A stretch of 64,000 nucleotides of DNA from Planctomyces sp. SH-PL14 (GCF_001610835.1 NZ_CP011270.1:8121256-8185255); one strand, 5' to 3'; shown: positions 54,170 through 63,134, numbered from the stretch's first letter. Numbers and translations: made by a program. Notes: generated by a model not told the origin, from the letters alone.

Positions 54170-55510
54170 ATGGCCTTCCGTTCCTCCCGCCGTACGTTCC
54201 TTGCCGCCGCCGGTGCCGCCGGTGCCGCCGTGGCGGTCGGCGCTCTTCCCACCCGTTCCCGCGGGGCGGATGCCAACGGAAAGCTCCGCGTCGTCTCGAT
54301 CGGCACCGGGGGGAAGGGGCGGAGCGACCTCGAAGAGACCGCCAAGAGCGACCGCGTCGAGGTGGTCGGACTCTGCAACGTCGAACAGAACAAGGAGCAC
54401 TTCGGCTGGGCCGTCGAGAAGTTCCCGAAGGCGAAGCAGTACAAGGACTGGCGGAAAGTCCTCGATGATGCCGGCAGCTTCGACGCCGTAATCGTCTCCA
54501 CGCCCGATCACATGCACGCCCCGATCGCCCTCCCGGCGATGGTCCTTGGCAAGCATGTCTACTGCCAGAAGCCGCTGACGCACACGGTCAACGAAGCCCG
54601 CCAGATGCGGGAAGCGGCGGCGAAGTTCAAGGTCGTCACCCAGATGGGGAACCAGATCCGCTCGCACGCGGTCTACCGGACCGCCGTGAAGCTGGTTCAC
54701 AGCGGCGCGATCGGCAAGGTCCGCGAGGTCCACTCCTGGCAGAGCGGGAAGCTCGGCTGGATGCTCGTTGACGACCGCCCCACGGGGAGCGACCCGGTGC
54801 CGGGTTCGCTCGACTGGGACGCCTGGCTGGGTGTCGCTCCGGAGCGGCCGTACAAGGACAAGATCTACGCACCGTTCAACTGGCGGGCCTGGCAGGACTT
54901 CAGCAGCGGCCAGCTCGGCGACTTCGGCTGCCACATTCTCGACCCGGTCTTTTCGGCGCTGAAGCTCTCTGCCCCCAAGACGATCGTGGCCGAGTCGACG
55001 CCGATGAACAGCGAAGTCTGGATGAAATCCTGCACGGTCTCCTACCAGTTCCCCGGCAACGAACTGACCGCCGGGCCGAGCCTCCCGGTGACCTGGTACG
55101 ACGGCGAAGGGAAGATGCCGACGCACGAAAAGCTCGGCCTCCCCAAGGAGACCAAGCTCCCGGGATCCGGCTCGGCCCTGCTCGGCGATAAGGGCACGCT
55201 GCTCATCCCGCACGTCGCCCCGCCGCAGCTCCTGGGCGAAAAGGTGAAGGACACGAAGATCGAGATGGAGGAGCATCGGAACCACTACACCGACTGGGCG
55301 CACGCGTGCCTTGGCGACGGGAAGGCGACGTCAAACTTCGACTACTCGGGGCCACTGACCGAAACGGTCCTTCTCGGAATCGTTGCGTCGCGCCTGGCCG
55401 GAGAGGCTCTCACCTGGGACGCCGCGGAGGGCCTGGTGAAGGACAACTCCAAGGCGAACTCGCTCCTGACAAAGCCCTACCGCAAGGGGTGGGAGCCGAA
55501 GTGGGTTTGA
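54170..55510 (+). CDS. Gfo/Idh/MocA family oxidoreductase, Tat-exported
   Basis: A 446-residue protein with a twin-arginine signal (SSRRTFLAAAGAAGAAVAVG). Rossmann loop SIGTGGKGRSDLEE, then VVGLCNVEQNKE, the lysine motif YCQKPLTHTVNEARQMREAA, and GDFGCHILDPVF with the catalytic-region His. It aligns in order with the protein at 33729 (shared QKPLTHT, DWDAWLGVAPERP, NYAGPLTETILLG-like end), so the two are paralogues. A sugar or inositol-like substrate is likely. Confidence 0.9.
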   Translation: MAFRSSRRTFLAAAGAAGAAVAVGALPTRSRGADANGKLRVVSIGTGGKGRSDLEETAKSDRVEVVGLCNVEQNKEHFGWAVEKFPKAKQYKDWRKVLDDAGSFDAVIVSTPDHMHAPIALPAMVLGKHVYCQKPLTHTVNEARQMREAAAKFKVVTQMGNQIRSHAVYRTAVKLVHSGAIGKVREVHSWQSGKLGWMLVDDRPTGSDPVPGSLDWDAWLGVAPERPYKDKIYAPFNWRAWQDFSSGQLGDFGCHILDPVFSALKLSAPKTIVAESTPMNSEVWMKSCTVSYQFPGNELTAGPSLPVTWYDGEGKMPTHEKLGLPKETKLPGSGSALLGDKGTLLIPHVAPPQLLGEKVKDTKIEMEEHRNHYTDWAHACLGDGKATSNFDYSGPLTETVLLGIVASRLAGEALTWDAAEGLVKDNSKANSLLTKPYRKGWEPKWV

Positions 55511-55831
55511 GGCCCTTTTCGAGCCTCGGCGCGGCGGGTGGATCTCCGCGGCCGACTGCGTTCACGTTCCATTCAGGGTGACGGTCAAAACCGCAGCCGG
55601 CCCGGCGATCCGCCTCGGTCGGAAGTCGTTGCTCGGCTGCGTTTTGGTTTCAGCGGGAATTCAGGAGTCCGCTGTTGTCCGCGCGGGGTTACAATGAAAT
55701 ACTCGCGTGTTGAACCGGAAGTCTGTTGCCAGGGAAAAAGGGGCTGTCGACCGGTTCAGAACTCTGCGAAGATCCGTCCGGTCCGCGGCCCCATCCGCCC
55801 GGCTCAGTTGGAATTTGATAAGGACGCACAC
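55511..55831. other. Intergenic region upstream of the pseudopilin operon
   Basis: A 321-bp gap that should hold the operon promoter. A TACAAT at 55690-55695 is a possible -10 element, but no -35 match lies at the right distance. No repeat of family A or B is present. Confidence 0.35.
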
Positions 55832-56272
55832 ATGCAGCGGACCACCACCCTGCGCCAGGCCCGTCGGGCCGGCTTTACCCTGCTCGAACTGCTCATTGTT
55901 CTCGCCATCCTCGGCGTTATCGCCGCGATGGTCGCGCCGAACCTGCTCGGCACTCAGAAGCAGGCCATGATCAAGGCCGCGGCGGCGGACATCATGAACA
56001 TCGAGAACGCCGCCAAGCGATATGCGGTCGACCACGACGCCGAGTATCCGACCGGGGCCGAGGGGATCAACCTCCTGGTGACTCCGCCGGAGAAGAACGG
56101 CATGACTCCCACGCCGTACCTGGAAAAGCTTCCGCAGGATCCGTGGCTCCAGGCGTACAACTACGAGTACACGACGACGAAGCACAAGATCGACAAGCCG
56201 GCGATCTGGTCGAACGGTCCCAACAAGAAGAACGACAACGGTGCCGCGGACGACATCAAGAACTGGCAGTAA
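55832..56272 (+). CDS. gspG: Type II secretion major pseudopilin GspG
   Basis: A 146-residue pseudopilin, ATG at 55832 behind AAGGA. The prepilin cleavage motif RRAGFTLLELLIVLAILGVI is intact, with the Glu at +5. The globular part carries the GspG calcium-loop pattern: YPTGAEGINLLVTPP, YLEKLPQDPWLQAYNYEY and NGADDI-type ending. It is the first of four pseudopilin genes. Secretin, ATPase and platform genes are not nearby. Confidence 0.93.
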   Translation: MQRTTTLRQARRAGFTLLELLIVLAILGVIAAMVAPNLLGTQKQAMIKAAAADIMNIENAAKRYAVDHDAEYPTGAEGINLLVTPPEKNGMTPTPYLEKLPQDPWLQAYNYEYTTTKHKIDKPAIWSNGPNKKNDNGAADDIKNWQ

Positions 56273-56333
56273 TCCTCGGTGAGCGGTCACCTTCCTGAGG
56301 GGTGCCCGTCCTCTCCGATGGCGGGACTCTTCG

Positions 56334-56993
56334 ATGCGCCGCTCGTCGCTCCGAACGCAGAGAACAGACCAGCGCGGGTTCACCATTCTGGAACTCGTGC
56401 TGGTCTTGTCCGTTCTGGTGGTGCTGGCGGCGCTTGGCTGGCCCTCCTTCGTCCGCTACATGGCCGAGACCCGGCTGCGGGATTCCGTCAAGGAACTGCG
56501 GAAGATCGCGGCGTCCACGCGGGCCCTGGCAATCGAGTCGGGGCTCGTCTACCAGTTCCGGTATGAGCCGGGGGGACGGCGGTACATCGTCGTCCCGCTC
56601 GAGAAGCCCACGCCGGAAGACCTGCAGGGGACCGCGCCGGCCCAGGCGTCGCAGCTCGGTCAGCCGGCTGCTGTGAAGAAGACCGTCCGCTCGCTCTTCG
56701 GCCAGCTCGATGAGACCTGCCAGTTTCTCGTCGCGACATCGCTGGCGGCCAAGCTCGGCGTTCCGGAGGCTCCTGCCGTCGAGCGCATTCCGCAGGACGT
56801 TCTCGCCCTGCTCGAAGGAGACGGCGGCGGACTGAGCGATGTCCAGTGGTCCTCCGCGATCCGCTTCTTTCCCGACGGGACGGCTGACGATCGCTCGATC
56901 AACGTGGCCACCAAAACGAAGCTCGCGATGAACGTCTCGGTCCGCGGGTTGACGGGAGTCGTCTATGTCGGGGAGGTGACTCGCGAACCATGA
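56334..56993 (+). CDS. Type II secretion pseudopilin, GspH-like
   Basis: A 219-residue protein with the cleavage motif QRGFTILELVLVLSVLVVL and a helix to about residue 50 (PSFVRYMAETRLRDSV). The longer C-terminal domain includes ALAIESGLVYQFRYEPGG, and a SAIRFFPDGTADDRS segment typical of GspH/FimT. It overlaps gspI by 4 bp. The symbol is left blank because H and other minor pseudopilins are easily confused. Confidence 0.83.
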   Translation: MRRSSLRTQRTDQRGFTILELVLVLSVLVVLAALGWPSFVRYMAETRLRDSVKELRKIAASTRALAIESGLVYQFRYEPGGRRYIVVPLEKPTPEDLQGTAPAQASQLGQPAAVKKTVRSLFGQLDETCQFLVATSLAAKLGVPEAPAVERIPQDVLALLEGDGGGLSDVQWSSAIRFFPDGTADDRSINVATKTKLAMNVSVRGLTGVVYVGEVTREP

Positions 56994-57457
56994 ACCGGCC
57001 TTCCCGTTCAAGAGCACGCCGTTCCTCTGCCCTTCACCATCGCGGCCTGACGCTGCTGGAGGTCGTGATCTCGCTTGCGATCTTCATGGGGGCCCTGGCG
57101 GCCATCTCGCAGATCGCCTCGCAGGGGATGCGAGTCGCCACCGAGGTTCAGTGGGAGAGCGAGGCGGTTCTGCGGGCCGAGAGCCAGATGAACTCGGTCG
57201 TCGTCGGCGTCCTGCCGATGCAGAGCGCCTCCGGCACCTTTGAAGACAACAGCCAGTGGCAGTGGAACCTGATCACCGCGACCGACACGCTTCACCCCGA
57301 CCTCATCCGCCTCGAGATGCAGGTCTCGCATCTGAACTCGGCCGGCAAGCCGACGATGACGTTCGCCCTGGTCCGTTCCGTGAGGAATCCCGACGTGTTC
57401 CTCAACAGCGGCACGGAGTCCTCTTCGTCCTCGATCCTGCAGGACCTCGTTCCATGA
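56990..57457 (+). CDS. Type II secretion pseudopilin, GspI-like
   Basis: A 155-residue minor pseudopilin with the motif HRGLTLLEVVISLAIFMGAL and a GspI-like continuation. It overlaps both neighbours by four bases (ATGA), so the H-I-J run is translationally coupled. Confidence 0.82.
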   Translation: MNRPSRSRARRSSALHHRGLTLLEVVISLAIFMGALAAISQIASQGMRVATEVQWESEAVLRAESQMNSVVVGVLPMQSASGTFEDNSQWQWNLITATDTLHPDLIRLEMQVSHLNSAGKPTMTFALVRSVRNPDVFLNSGTESSSSSILQDLVP

Positions 57458-58542
57458 GGCGTCGCTCACGATCCTTCCGCGGTTCGGCGGCGTTCACCCT
57501 GATCGAGGTGATCGCGGCTCTGGCGATCAGTCTGATCCTGATGGCCGCGGTCTACGGGGCGTTCCTGCTTTACTCGCGGATCATGGTCACCGCCGCGCGG
57601 CCGATCGACCAGGGGCAGATCGCCCGCGCGATCCTCTCCCAGATCGCGCGGGATCTGAAGTCGGTCGTTTACCGCCCCCCCGAAGAGGCCGCTGCGGACA
57701 GCGGCGAGGAGGCGGCGGCCAGCAGCGGCACGTCCTCCAGTACGGAGTCGGGCAGCACCAACTCGGGGACCAGCGGAGCCTCCGGCGCGCAGTCCGCGAC
57801 TTCCGGAACGACGACAACGAAGGGGACGGTCGGAGCCAAGGGGGCGTCGGGGACGACTGCCACGACCGGGACGACCCAGCAGGCCGGAACCGCGACGACC
57901 ACCGAGCCGACGGAGGAGGAGACGGCGACGGGCGGAACGGTGGCTCCGACTTTGACGTCGGGCAACAGCAGTCTGGGACTGATCGGCAATGCCAACACGC
58001 TCGTGATGCATGTCTCCCGTCCGGAGCGGGGGCTGAGTTACTCCGCCGCGTCGGGGGCGACGTCGCTCGCCAGCCGGACGAGCGATCTTCTGTCGGTCAG
58101 CTACTTCCTGGCCAGTCGTGGCGGGGGGGGAATGGCGGGTGCGGTTGGCGAGAGCGTGACCCGCGGCCAGGACATGCGGGAGAGTGATGGGTACCCGGTG
58201 GGGCTCGCGCGACTCGAAGGGGATCGATTGGCGATCGAGCATGCCGACATCGAGTCGGATGATCAGGCGATGGCGGCGGCGGCGCAGCTCATTGCAGCGG
58301 AGGTGGTGGTCCTTGAATTCCGGTATTACGACGGCGCGGCCTGGGTGACCGAGTGGGATACCGCCGCTCAGGGGCGGTTGCCGCATGCGGTGGAGGTCAA
58401 GATCGGGTTCCGTCCTCCAAAGCCGCGGCCGAAGCCTGGGGAGCGGTCGGCGGCCGGTGTGGTGCCGCCGGTGACCGAGTATGTGACGCATGTGCTTGAG
58501 GTTCCGCTGGCCGGGAGTTATGCGGCTCTCGCGGCTCCTTGA
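57454..58542 (+). CDS. Type II secretion pseudopilin, GspJ-like, with long Ser/Thr/Gly insert
   Basis: A 362-residue protein with the motif AAFTLIEVIAALAISLILMA. GspJ features follow (AILSQIARDLKSVVY and, far later, VLEFRYYDGAAWVTEWD). Between them, about residues 77-170, lies a low-complexity stretch rich in Ser, Thr, Gly and Ala (SSGTSSSTESGSTNSGTSG and the like), absent from ordinary GspJ proteins of roughly 200 residues. The insert may be an exposed linker or a glycosylation target. It ends the operon. Confidence 0.82.
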   Translation: MRRRSRSFRGSAAFTLIEVIAALAISLILMAAVYGAFLLYSRIMVTAARPIDQGQIARAILSQIARDLKSVVYRPPEEAAADSGEEAAASSGTSSSTESGSTNSGTSGASGAQSATSGTTTTKGTVGAKGASGTTATTGTTQQAGTATTTEPTEEETATGGTVAPTLTSGNSSLGLIGNANTLVMHVSRPERGLSYSAASGATSLASRTSDLLSVSYFLASRGGGGMAGAVGESVTRGQDMRESDGYPVGLARLEGDRLAIEHADIESDDQAMAAAAQLIAAEVVVLEFRYYDGAAWVTEWDTAAQGRLPHAVEVKIGFRPPKPRPKPGERSAAGVVPPVTEYVTHVLEVPLAGSYAALAAP

Positions 58543-58569
58543 TCTGCGGTGAACGCGGAAGGCCCAGCC

Positions 58570-58898
58570 GGGTCCAGGGGGACCCTGGTGGGGAGTGCAG
58601 AGGGGCGACGCCCCTTTGCCCGCCGGAGGCCTGGCCGTCGAAAGATGTCTGAAGGAGCACATGTCCAAACGCGGAAAACGTGCCGTATGCCCCGTCACCA
58701 ACCCGCGGGGATTGGAATGCCAGCGGTGTGATTTGAGGGAGTCCTCATCGCTGGTACCACAAAGGGGACATCCGTTGTGTCCCACGGTTCCTCAGGGAAG
58801 CGCCTCCGGCGGCAAGGGGGTAGGACCCCCTTGACCCCCGTCTGCCGTCGCACGTTGGGTTTGAGGGAGCGGAGCTGCGGCGGCAAGGACGGTGTCCG
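58570..58898 (+). repeat. Interspersed repeat A, copy 11
   Basis: A forward copy between the convergent gspJ-like and SEC-C genes, starting 27 bp after the gspJ-like stop. Its tail ends at the terminator of the SEC-C gene. Confidence 0.87.
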
Positions 58899-58899
58899 C

Positions 58900-58940
58900 A
58901 AAAAAAGACGGCGTCTGCAGCATAAGCCGCAGACGCCGTC
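58900..58940 (-). terminator. Rho-independent terminator
   Basis: On the minus strand GACGGCGTCTGCGG pairs with CTGCAGACGCCGTC, followed by seven T. It is 26 bp past the stop codon of the SEC-C protein gene. Confidence 0.85.
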
Positions 58941-58966
58941 AGGAAATCGCTGAACTTCGCGAGAGA

Positions 58967-61120
58967 CTATTCGGGGATCCAGAGCTTCGATCCGGTGTTC
59001 GCCGTCGCGGCCGCTTCCGGTGACCACAGCCCCTCGCCCGAGCCGATCGAGCCGGCGGTGACGATCGCAGTCTTCCACGGAGCGTCCATCCCCGCCTCCG
59101 CCACCATGCTCTCCAGCAGCTCGCGCAGCCGCGGGAGCTTCGGACCATAGTGATTCCACAACTCGAGGAGGAGACGGTTCAGCTCCGGATCCTCCCGGTC
59201 GTTGCCGCGGATGATCACCTCGCGGATCTTCCACTGCACCCCGTCCACGACCGCGTTCGGTCCCGACTGGCTCTCATCGAAACCGACCCGGTTCCAGTGA
59301 AGCGAGCCGGGGAGGTCGCCGGCGACGCGGAGGATGTCGGACAGGCGGGCGACTGCCGTCGAACGGTCCCGCGGTTCGGCGTAGTAGCCGCTCCGGCCCT
59401 GGAGGGCCTCGTCGAGAACCTTGATCGACAGCCGCGAGTGCCGCAGCGTTACGAACCGCTGCATGATCAGGTCGAGCTGCTCGTTGGTAAGCGGCTTGAG
59501 ATCGATCCGCTGCAGCTGCAGGGCGCTCAGCGAGTTCAGCTGAGCGGTGTCCTTGAGCTCCAGCGTCGGCATCGGGCCAAGGCCCAGCTCCGAGCGAACC
59601 TGGTCGAACGGCAGCACGACGCCGCGGAGGTCGCACATGGCGTCGAGGTAGAACACGGCGGCGGCCAGCGGGACCCGAAGCTCGGAAACGCCCGCCGCCT
59701 GCCGGGGCGTCTTCCCCTGAAGGCTCGCCCGCGGGGCGTCCATCCACTGTTCAAAAATCAGCCGGTGGAGGTACTGCTTCTGGAGCTCGCGGCTGGACCG
59801 GGCCGCGAGCGTCGGCGGCCAGCGGAGATCGACGAACAGCGCTGCATCGTCGAGCGGGACCCGGGCCACGACGTCGACGTCCGGCGTCTCCGATGGGGGG
59901 GCGATCGAGCTGGCGAGACCGTCGGCCGCCTTCTCGAAGAGCTGCTTCGCCCGTCCGAGGTTGTCCCCTTCAATGCCGGAAACGACCGCTCCGGGAAACT
60001 CCGGCGCGTCGTCGTCGGTCCCGAGATCGAGCTTGTCGTAGATGTAGATGCGGCCGACGATCCGCGGGATGTCGTCGAGCCCCGGAGCCGTTTCGGTCGC
60101 TCCCGGCATCGGACGGTCGAGGACCATGTAGGCGGCCGCGACCCCTTCCTGCGGCGCCTGGGTGCGAACCCGGTCGAGCTCCGGCACTCCGTCCAGCTGG
60201 CTCAGCAGGCGGCCGACCGATTCGACCCGGTACAGCGACTGCCGGACGGCGGACGAGCGGTCGGACTGGAACCGCGAGAGCAGCTCGGCGATCGTCGCGC
60301 ACTCCGCGGCGAACGATTCGTCCCCGTAGAGCTCGGCCGCCTTGCGGAATGCCTCGGCGGATGCGGCGTCATGGCCGTCCCAGGCCCGGAGGATGGCGAT
60401 CAGGTGCCACAGGTCGGCGCTTCCGGGATCCCCGGCGGTCGCGTCGGTGAGGATCTGGGCCGCCTCCTCGTAACAGCCCACCGACGAGAGCCGCTGCGCC
60501 TTGGCGACCGCCTCGCGGTTGGCCTCGGTGCCGGCGTAGCTGGGGATCGTCTGACCGCTGCGGAGCGGGTACGGAATGAGGGGGTCGCTGTCGAGCTCGA
60601 GCAGCTCCACGAGTGCCTGCTGGCGGGCCTCGCCGACTCCCAGCCGCAGGGCCATGGCGAGGTACTGCCGCGCCGCCATGACGCTTCCCTGCTCGAAGTA
60701 GTGGTCCGCCATCGAGCCCGCCAGGATGGCGCACAGGTGCGGCTCGCCGGCGATCGAGAACTTGAAGGCGCGGTGGACCGCCTTCTTGGCGGCGGGGAGG
60801 CCGTCGACCGAGGCGGCGGCGGTGGCGTAGAGCGCGTTCGCCAGCGCATGGTCGGGCCGGTTGCGCAGGAACGCGACGAGTGTCGTCTTGGCGTCGGCGG
60901 CGCGGCCATCGTTGATCAGGTTGATCCCCTGCCGGGTGACGACCCACGGATTCTGCGGATGCGCCTTGGCGAGCTTTTCGAGGAGCTGCAGCGCCATCCG
61001 CGGCTGGTTGTTCTCCTGGAACTTCTCGACCTTCTCCATGTCCGCCATGATCGGCTGGCAGCAGAACTTCACCTTCTTGCCGCTGCCGCATGGACAGAAC
61101 GCGTACGGGTCCATCGTCAT
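58967..61120 (-). CDS. SEC-C zinc-motif protein with TPR-like repeats
   Basis: A 717-residue protein started at the ATG at 61120 after GGGAAGAGG; a second ATG lies two codons on. Residues 3-25 are a SEC-C motif (YAFCPCGSGKKVKFCC), a zinc site usually found at the C-terminus of SecA and many other proteins; here it leads. Helical repeats of about 34 residues follow (NQPRMALQLLEKLAKAHPQN; ADHYFEQGSVMAARQYLAMA), typical of TPR. The C-terminal 350 residues are unrecognised. A scaffold or chaperone-like role is possible but inferred. Confidence 0.82.
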   Translation of the reverse strand: MTMDPYAFCPCGSGKKVKFCCQPIMADMEKVEKFQENNQPRMALQLLEKLAKAHPQNPWVVTRQGINLINDGRAADAKTTLVAFLRNRPDHALANALYATAAASVDGLPAAKKAVHRAFKFSIAGEPHLCAILAGSMADHYFEQGSVMAARQYLAMALRLGVGEARQQALVELLELDSDPLIPYPLRSGQTIPSYAGTEANREAVAKAQRLSSVGCYEEAAQILTDATAGDPGSADLWHLIAILRAWDGHDAASAEAFRKAAELYGDESFAAECATIAELLSRFQSDRSSAVRQSLYRVESVGRLLSQLDGVPELDRVRTQAPQEGVAAAYMVLDRPMPGATETAPGLDDIPRIVGRIYIYDKLDLGTDDDAPEFPGAVVSGIEGDNLGRAKQLFEKAADGLASSIAPPSETPDVDVVARVPLDDAALFVDLRWPPTLAARSSRELQKQYLHRLIFEQWMDAPRASLQGKTPRQAAGVSELRVPLAAAVFYLDAMCDLRGVVLPFDQVRSELGLGPMPTLELKDTAQLNSLSALQLQRIDLKPLTNEQLDLIMQRFVTLRHSRLSIKVLDEALQGRSGYYAEPRDRSTAVARLSDILRVAGDLPGSLHWNRVGFDESQSGPNAVVDGVQWKIREVIIRGNDREDPELNRLLLELWNHYGPKLPRLRELLESMVAEAGMDAPWKTAIVTAGSIGSGEGLWSPEAAATANTGSKLWIPE

Positions 61121-61453
61121 GATCCTCTTCCCTGCAATGGTGCTCTGGCCGGCGGAGCGGTTCCGCTGCGCCGCGTCGATTGGATGGGACGGACTCGTCC
61201 CGGTGATTTGAGGGGCGGATGGTCTCGAAAACCACCCGATCGGGGGGCGGGATTCGAGCCGCAAGGGTCGACTGTAGCGGAAGCTGGAAACACTGCACAG
61301 TCAGGTTAAAAGCCTGTCAGATCTGGACGAACGGCACTGGAATTCCGCAACCGAACGGGCAAACAACTGGGGGATTTCGGCGTGCGAGATCGGCCCGGGA
61401 AGGCTATGGTTCGCGCACGTTGCATTCTGCCGCATTGCCGAGAATTGATCGCC
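61121..61453. other. Intergenic region between SEC-C protein and pyk genes
   Basis: A 333-bp divergent gap with both promoters. I found no convincing -35/-10 pair and no repeat copy. Confidence 0.35.
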
Positions 61454-62917
61454 ATGTCCCCAGCGTCCGCCGCCACCGCCTCCTCCCCCTGGAGCCGTAC
61501 GAGTCAAACCAAGATTGTTGCCACGGTCGGCCCCGCCAGCGCCACCGTAGACAAGCTGGCGGCCCTGATCCGAGAAGGGGTCGACGTCTTCCGGATCAAC
61601 ACGGCCCACGGCGACCGCGAGGGGCACGCGAACTATCTCGCGCTCGTCCGCGAGGCCGAAAAGAAGGCGGGACAGCCGGTCGGCGTTTTGGTCGACCTCG
61701 GCGGCCCGAAGATGCGCCTGGGCTTCCTCCCCGGCGGAGCTCTGACCTGCAACCAGGGGGACACCGTCCGATTTGTCCGGGGTGAAGTCACCACGAACCC
61801 GGCCGAGCTCGTCTGCACTTATCCGACGCTCATTGAAGAACTCCACGTTGGCGACCGGGTCATGCTCGCGGACGGCGTCGTCGCCCTCCAGGTGGCCCGT
61901 ATCGAGGCCAACGAAGTCGAGTGCACCGTCCTCCAGGGAGGGACGGTCCGGGACAAGCAGGGGGTCAACCTCCCCGGCGTCAAGCTCTCGGTCGCGTCGC
62001 TGAGCGACCGGGACCGGGCGACCGCCGAGTGGGCGGCCGGCGCCGAAGTCGACTTCCTCAGCCTGAGCTTCGTCCGCCGCGCGGAAGACGTTCTCGAACT
62101 CCGTCAGCTCGTTCACCAGGCCGCCTCGGAGGTCCAGATCGTCGCCAAGATCGAGAAGCCCGAGGCGCTCTCGAACCTGGAAGGGATCATCGCCGTGGCG
62201 GACGCCGTCATGGTGGCCCGCGGCGACCTGGGGGTCGAAGTCGACATCGCCGAGATGGCGGTCATCCAGAAGCGGATCGTCAAGGTCTGCCGGGCCCTGC
62301 ACAAGCCGGTCATCATCGCCACGCAGATGCTCGACAGCATGCACCACTCGCGGCTCCCGACCCGGGCCGAAGCGACCGACGTCGCCAACGCGATCCTGGA
62401 CGGGGCCGACGCCTGCATGCTCTCCGGCGAGACGGCGGTCGGCGAATACCCGGTCGAATCGGTCCAGATGATGACCCGCATCGCCCTGGCGACGGAGCCG
62501 CTGGCCCGCGAGTTCGACCGGGCCCCCAAGGCTGTCGGCCGCATCGCGGGAATCACCCGCGTCACGGAAGCGACCGCCCAGGGGACCGTCCGGCTGGCCG
62601 AAGACCTCGACGCCAAGCTGATCGTCGTCGCCACGACGTCGGGCCGCGCGGCCCTCGCCGTTTCGCAGCACCGCAGCCGGATTCCCGCCATCGGCGTCAG
62701 CCCGTTCCCGGCCCTGCTGCGGCGGCTGTGCCTCTACCGCGGCGTGATTCCCGTCCCCGATGCCCCGACGAACGACCTCCTGAGCCTGCGGGACTTCGTC
62801 GTCAAGAACGCGGTCGAAACCGGAATGCTCAAACGCGGCGACCGGATCGTCTTCCTGTCATGGACCGGCAAGGGAGCCAGCCGCCACAACCAGATCAGCG
62901 TCCACGAAGTCGAATAG
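61454..62917 (+). CDS. pyk: Pyruvate kinase
   Basis: A 487-residue glycolytic enzyme, phosphoenolpyruvate plus ADP to pyruvate plus ATP. Start at the ATG at 61454. Order: TKIVATVGPAS near 19-29, RINTAHG at 47-53 where the usual form is RxNFSHG, and VDLGGPKMR at 80-88 for the usual DTKGPEIR. IVAKIEKPEALSN carries the catalytic Lys, followed by VARGDLGVEV, then VIIATQMLDSM and SGETAVGEYP. Two potassium ligands are replaced (Ser to Ala, Thr to Leu), and Glu to Lys in GPK is the substitution known from potassium-independent enzymes. It is otherwise complete. Confidence 0.93.
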   Translation: MSPASAATASSPWSRTSQTKIVATVGPASATVDKLAALIREGVDVFRINTAHGDREGHANYLALVREAEKKAGQPVGVLVDLGGPKMRLGFLPGGALTCNQGDTVRFVRGEVTTNPAELVCTYPTLIEELHVGDRVMLADGVVALQVARIEANEVECTVLQGGTVRDKQGVNLPGVKLSVASLSDRDRATAEWAAGAEVDFLSLSFVRRAEDVLELRQLVHQAASEVQIVAKIEKPEALSNLEGIIAVADAVMVARGDLGVEVDIAEMAVIQKRIVKVCRALHKPVIIATQMLDSMHHSRLPTRAEATDVANAILDGADACMLSGETAVGEYPVESVQMMTRIALATEPLAREFDRAPKAVGRIAGITRVTEATAQGTVRLAEDLDAKLIVVATTSGRAALAVSQHRSRIPAIGVSPFPALLRRLCLYRGVIPVPDAPTNDLLSLRDFVVKNAVETGMLKRGDRIVFLSWTGKGASRHNQISVHEVE

Positions 62918-62996
62918 CCAGCGTCCCGCTGGACCGGGTGGCCGTCGCACGATGGGACTGAGGTGGCATAGTCCGTTCGGGCGGGCGCGGTGTTCG

Positions 62997-63032
62997 AGCT
63001 TTCGAGGAGGGGAGAGCTGTTCCTCGAAAGCT
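62997..63032. other. Perfect hairpin downstream of pyk
   Basis: AGCTTTCGAGGA (62997-63008) and TCCTCGAAAGCT (63021-63032) form a perfect 12-bp stem, 79 bp past the pyk stop. No T-run follows, so its use as a terminator is uncertain. Confidence 0.45.
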
Positions 63033-63134
63033 TGGAGAGTTGGCCCGCGAGGCGGGATCTCCAAGGTCGGCCCTCGGCGTTCGCCCCTTGGGGTTCAGGA
63101 GACTTGGCTCCTGGCCCGTGCGGTCGGGGCCGTC

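Noticed and set aside
5228-58898. Repeat A as a classical insertion sequence
   Set aside because: Length is about 330 bp, there is no transposase and no clear target-site duplication at the edges I compared.
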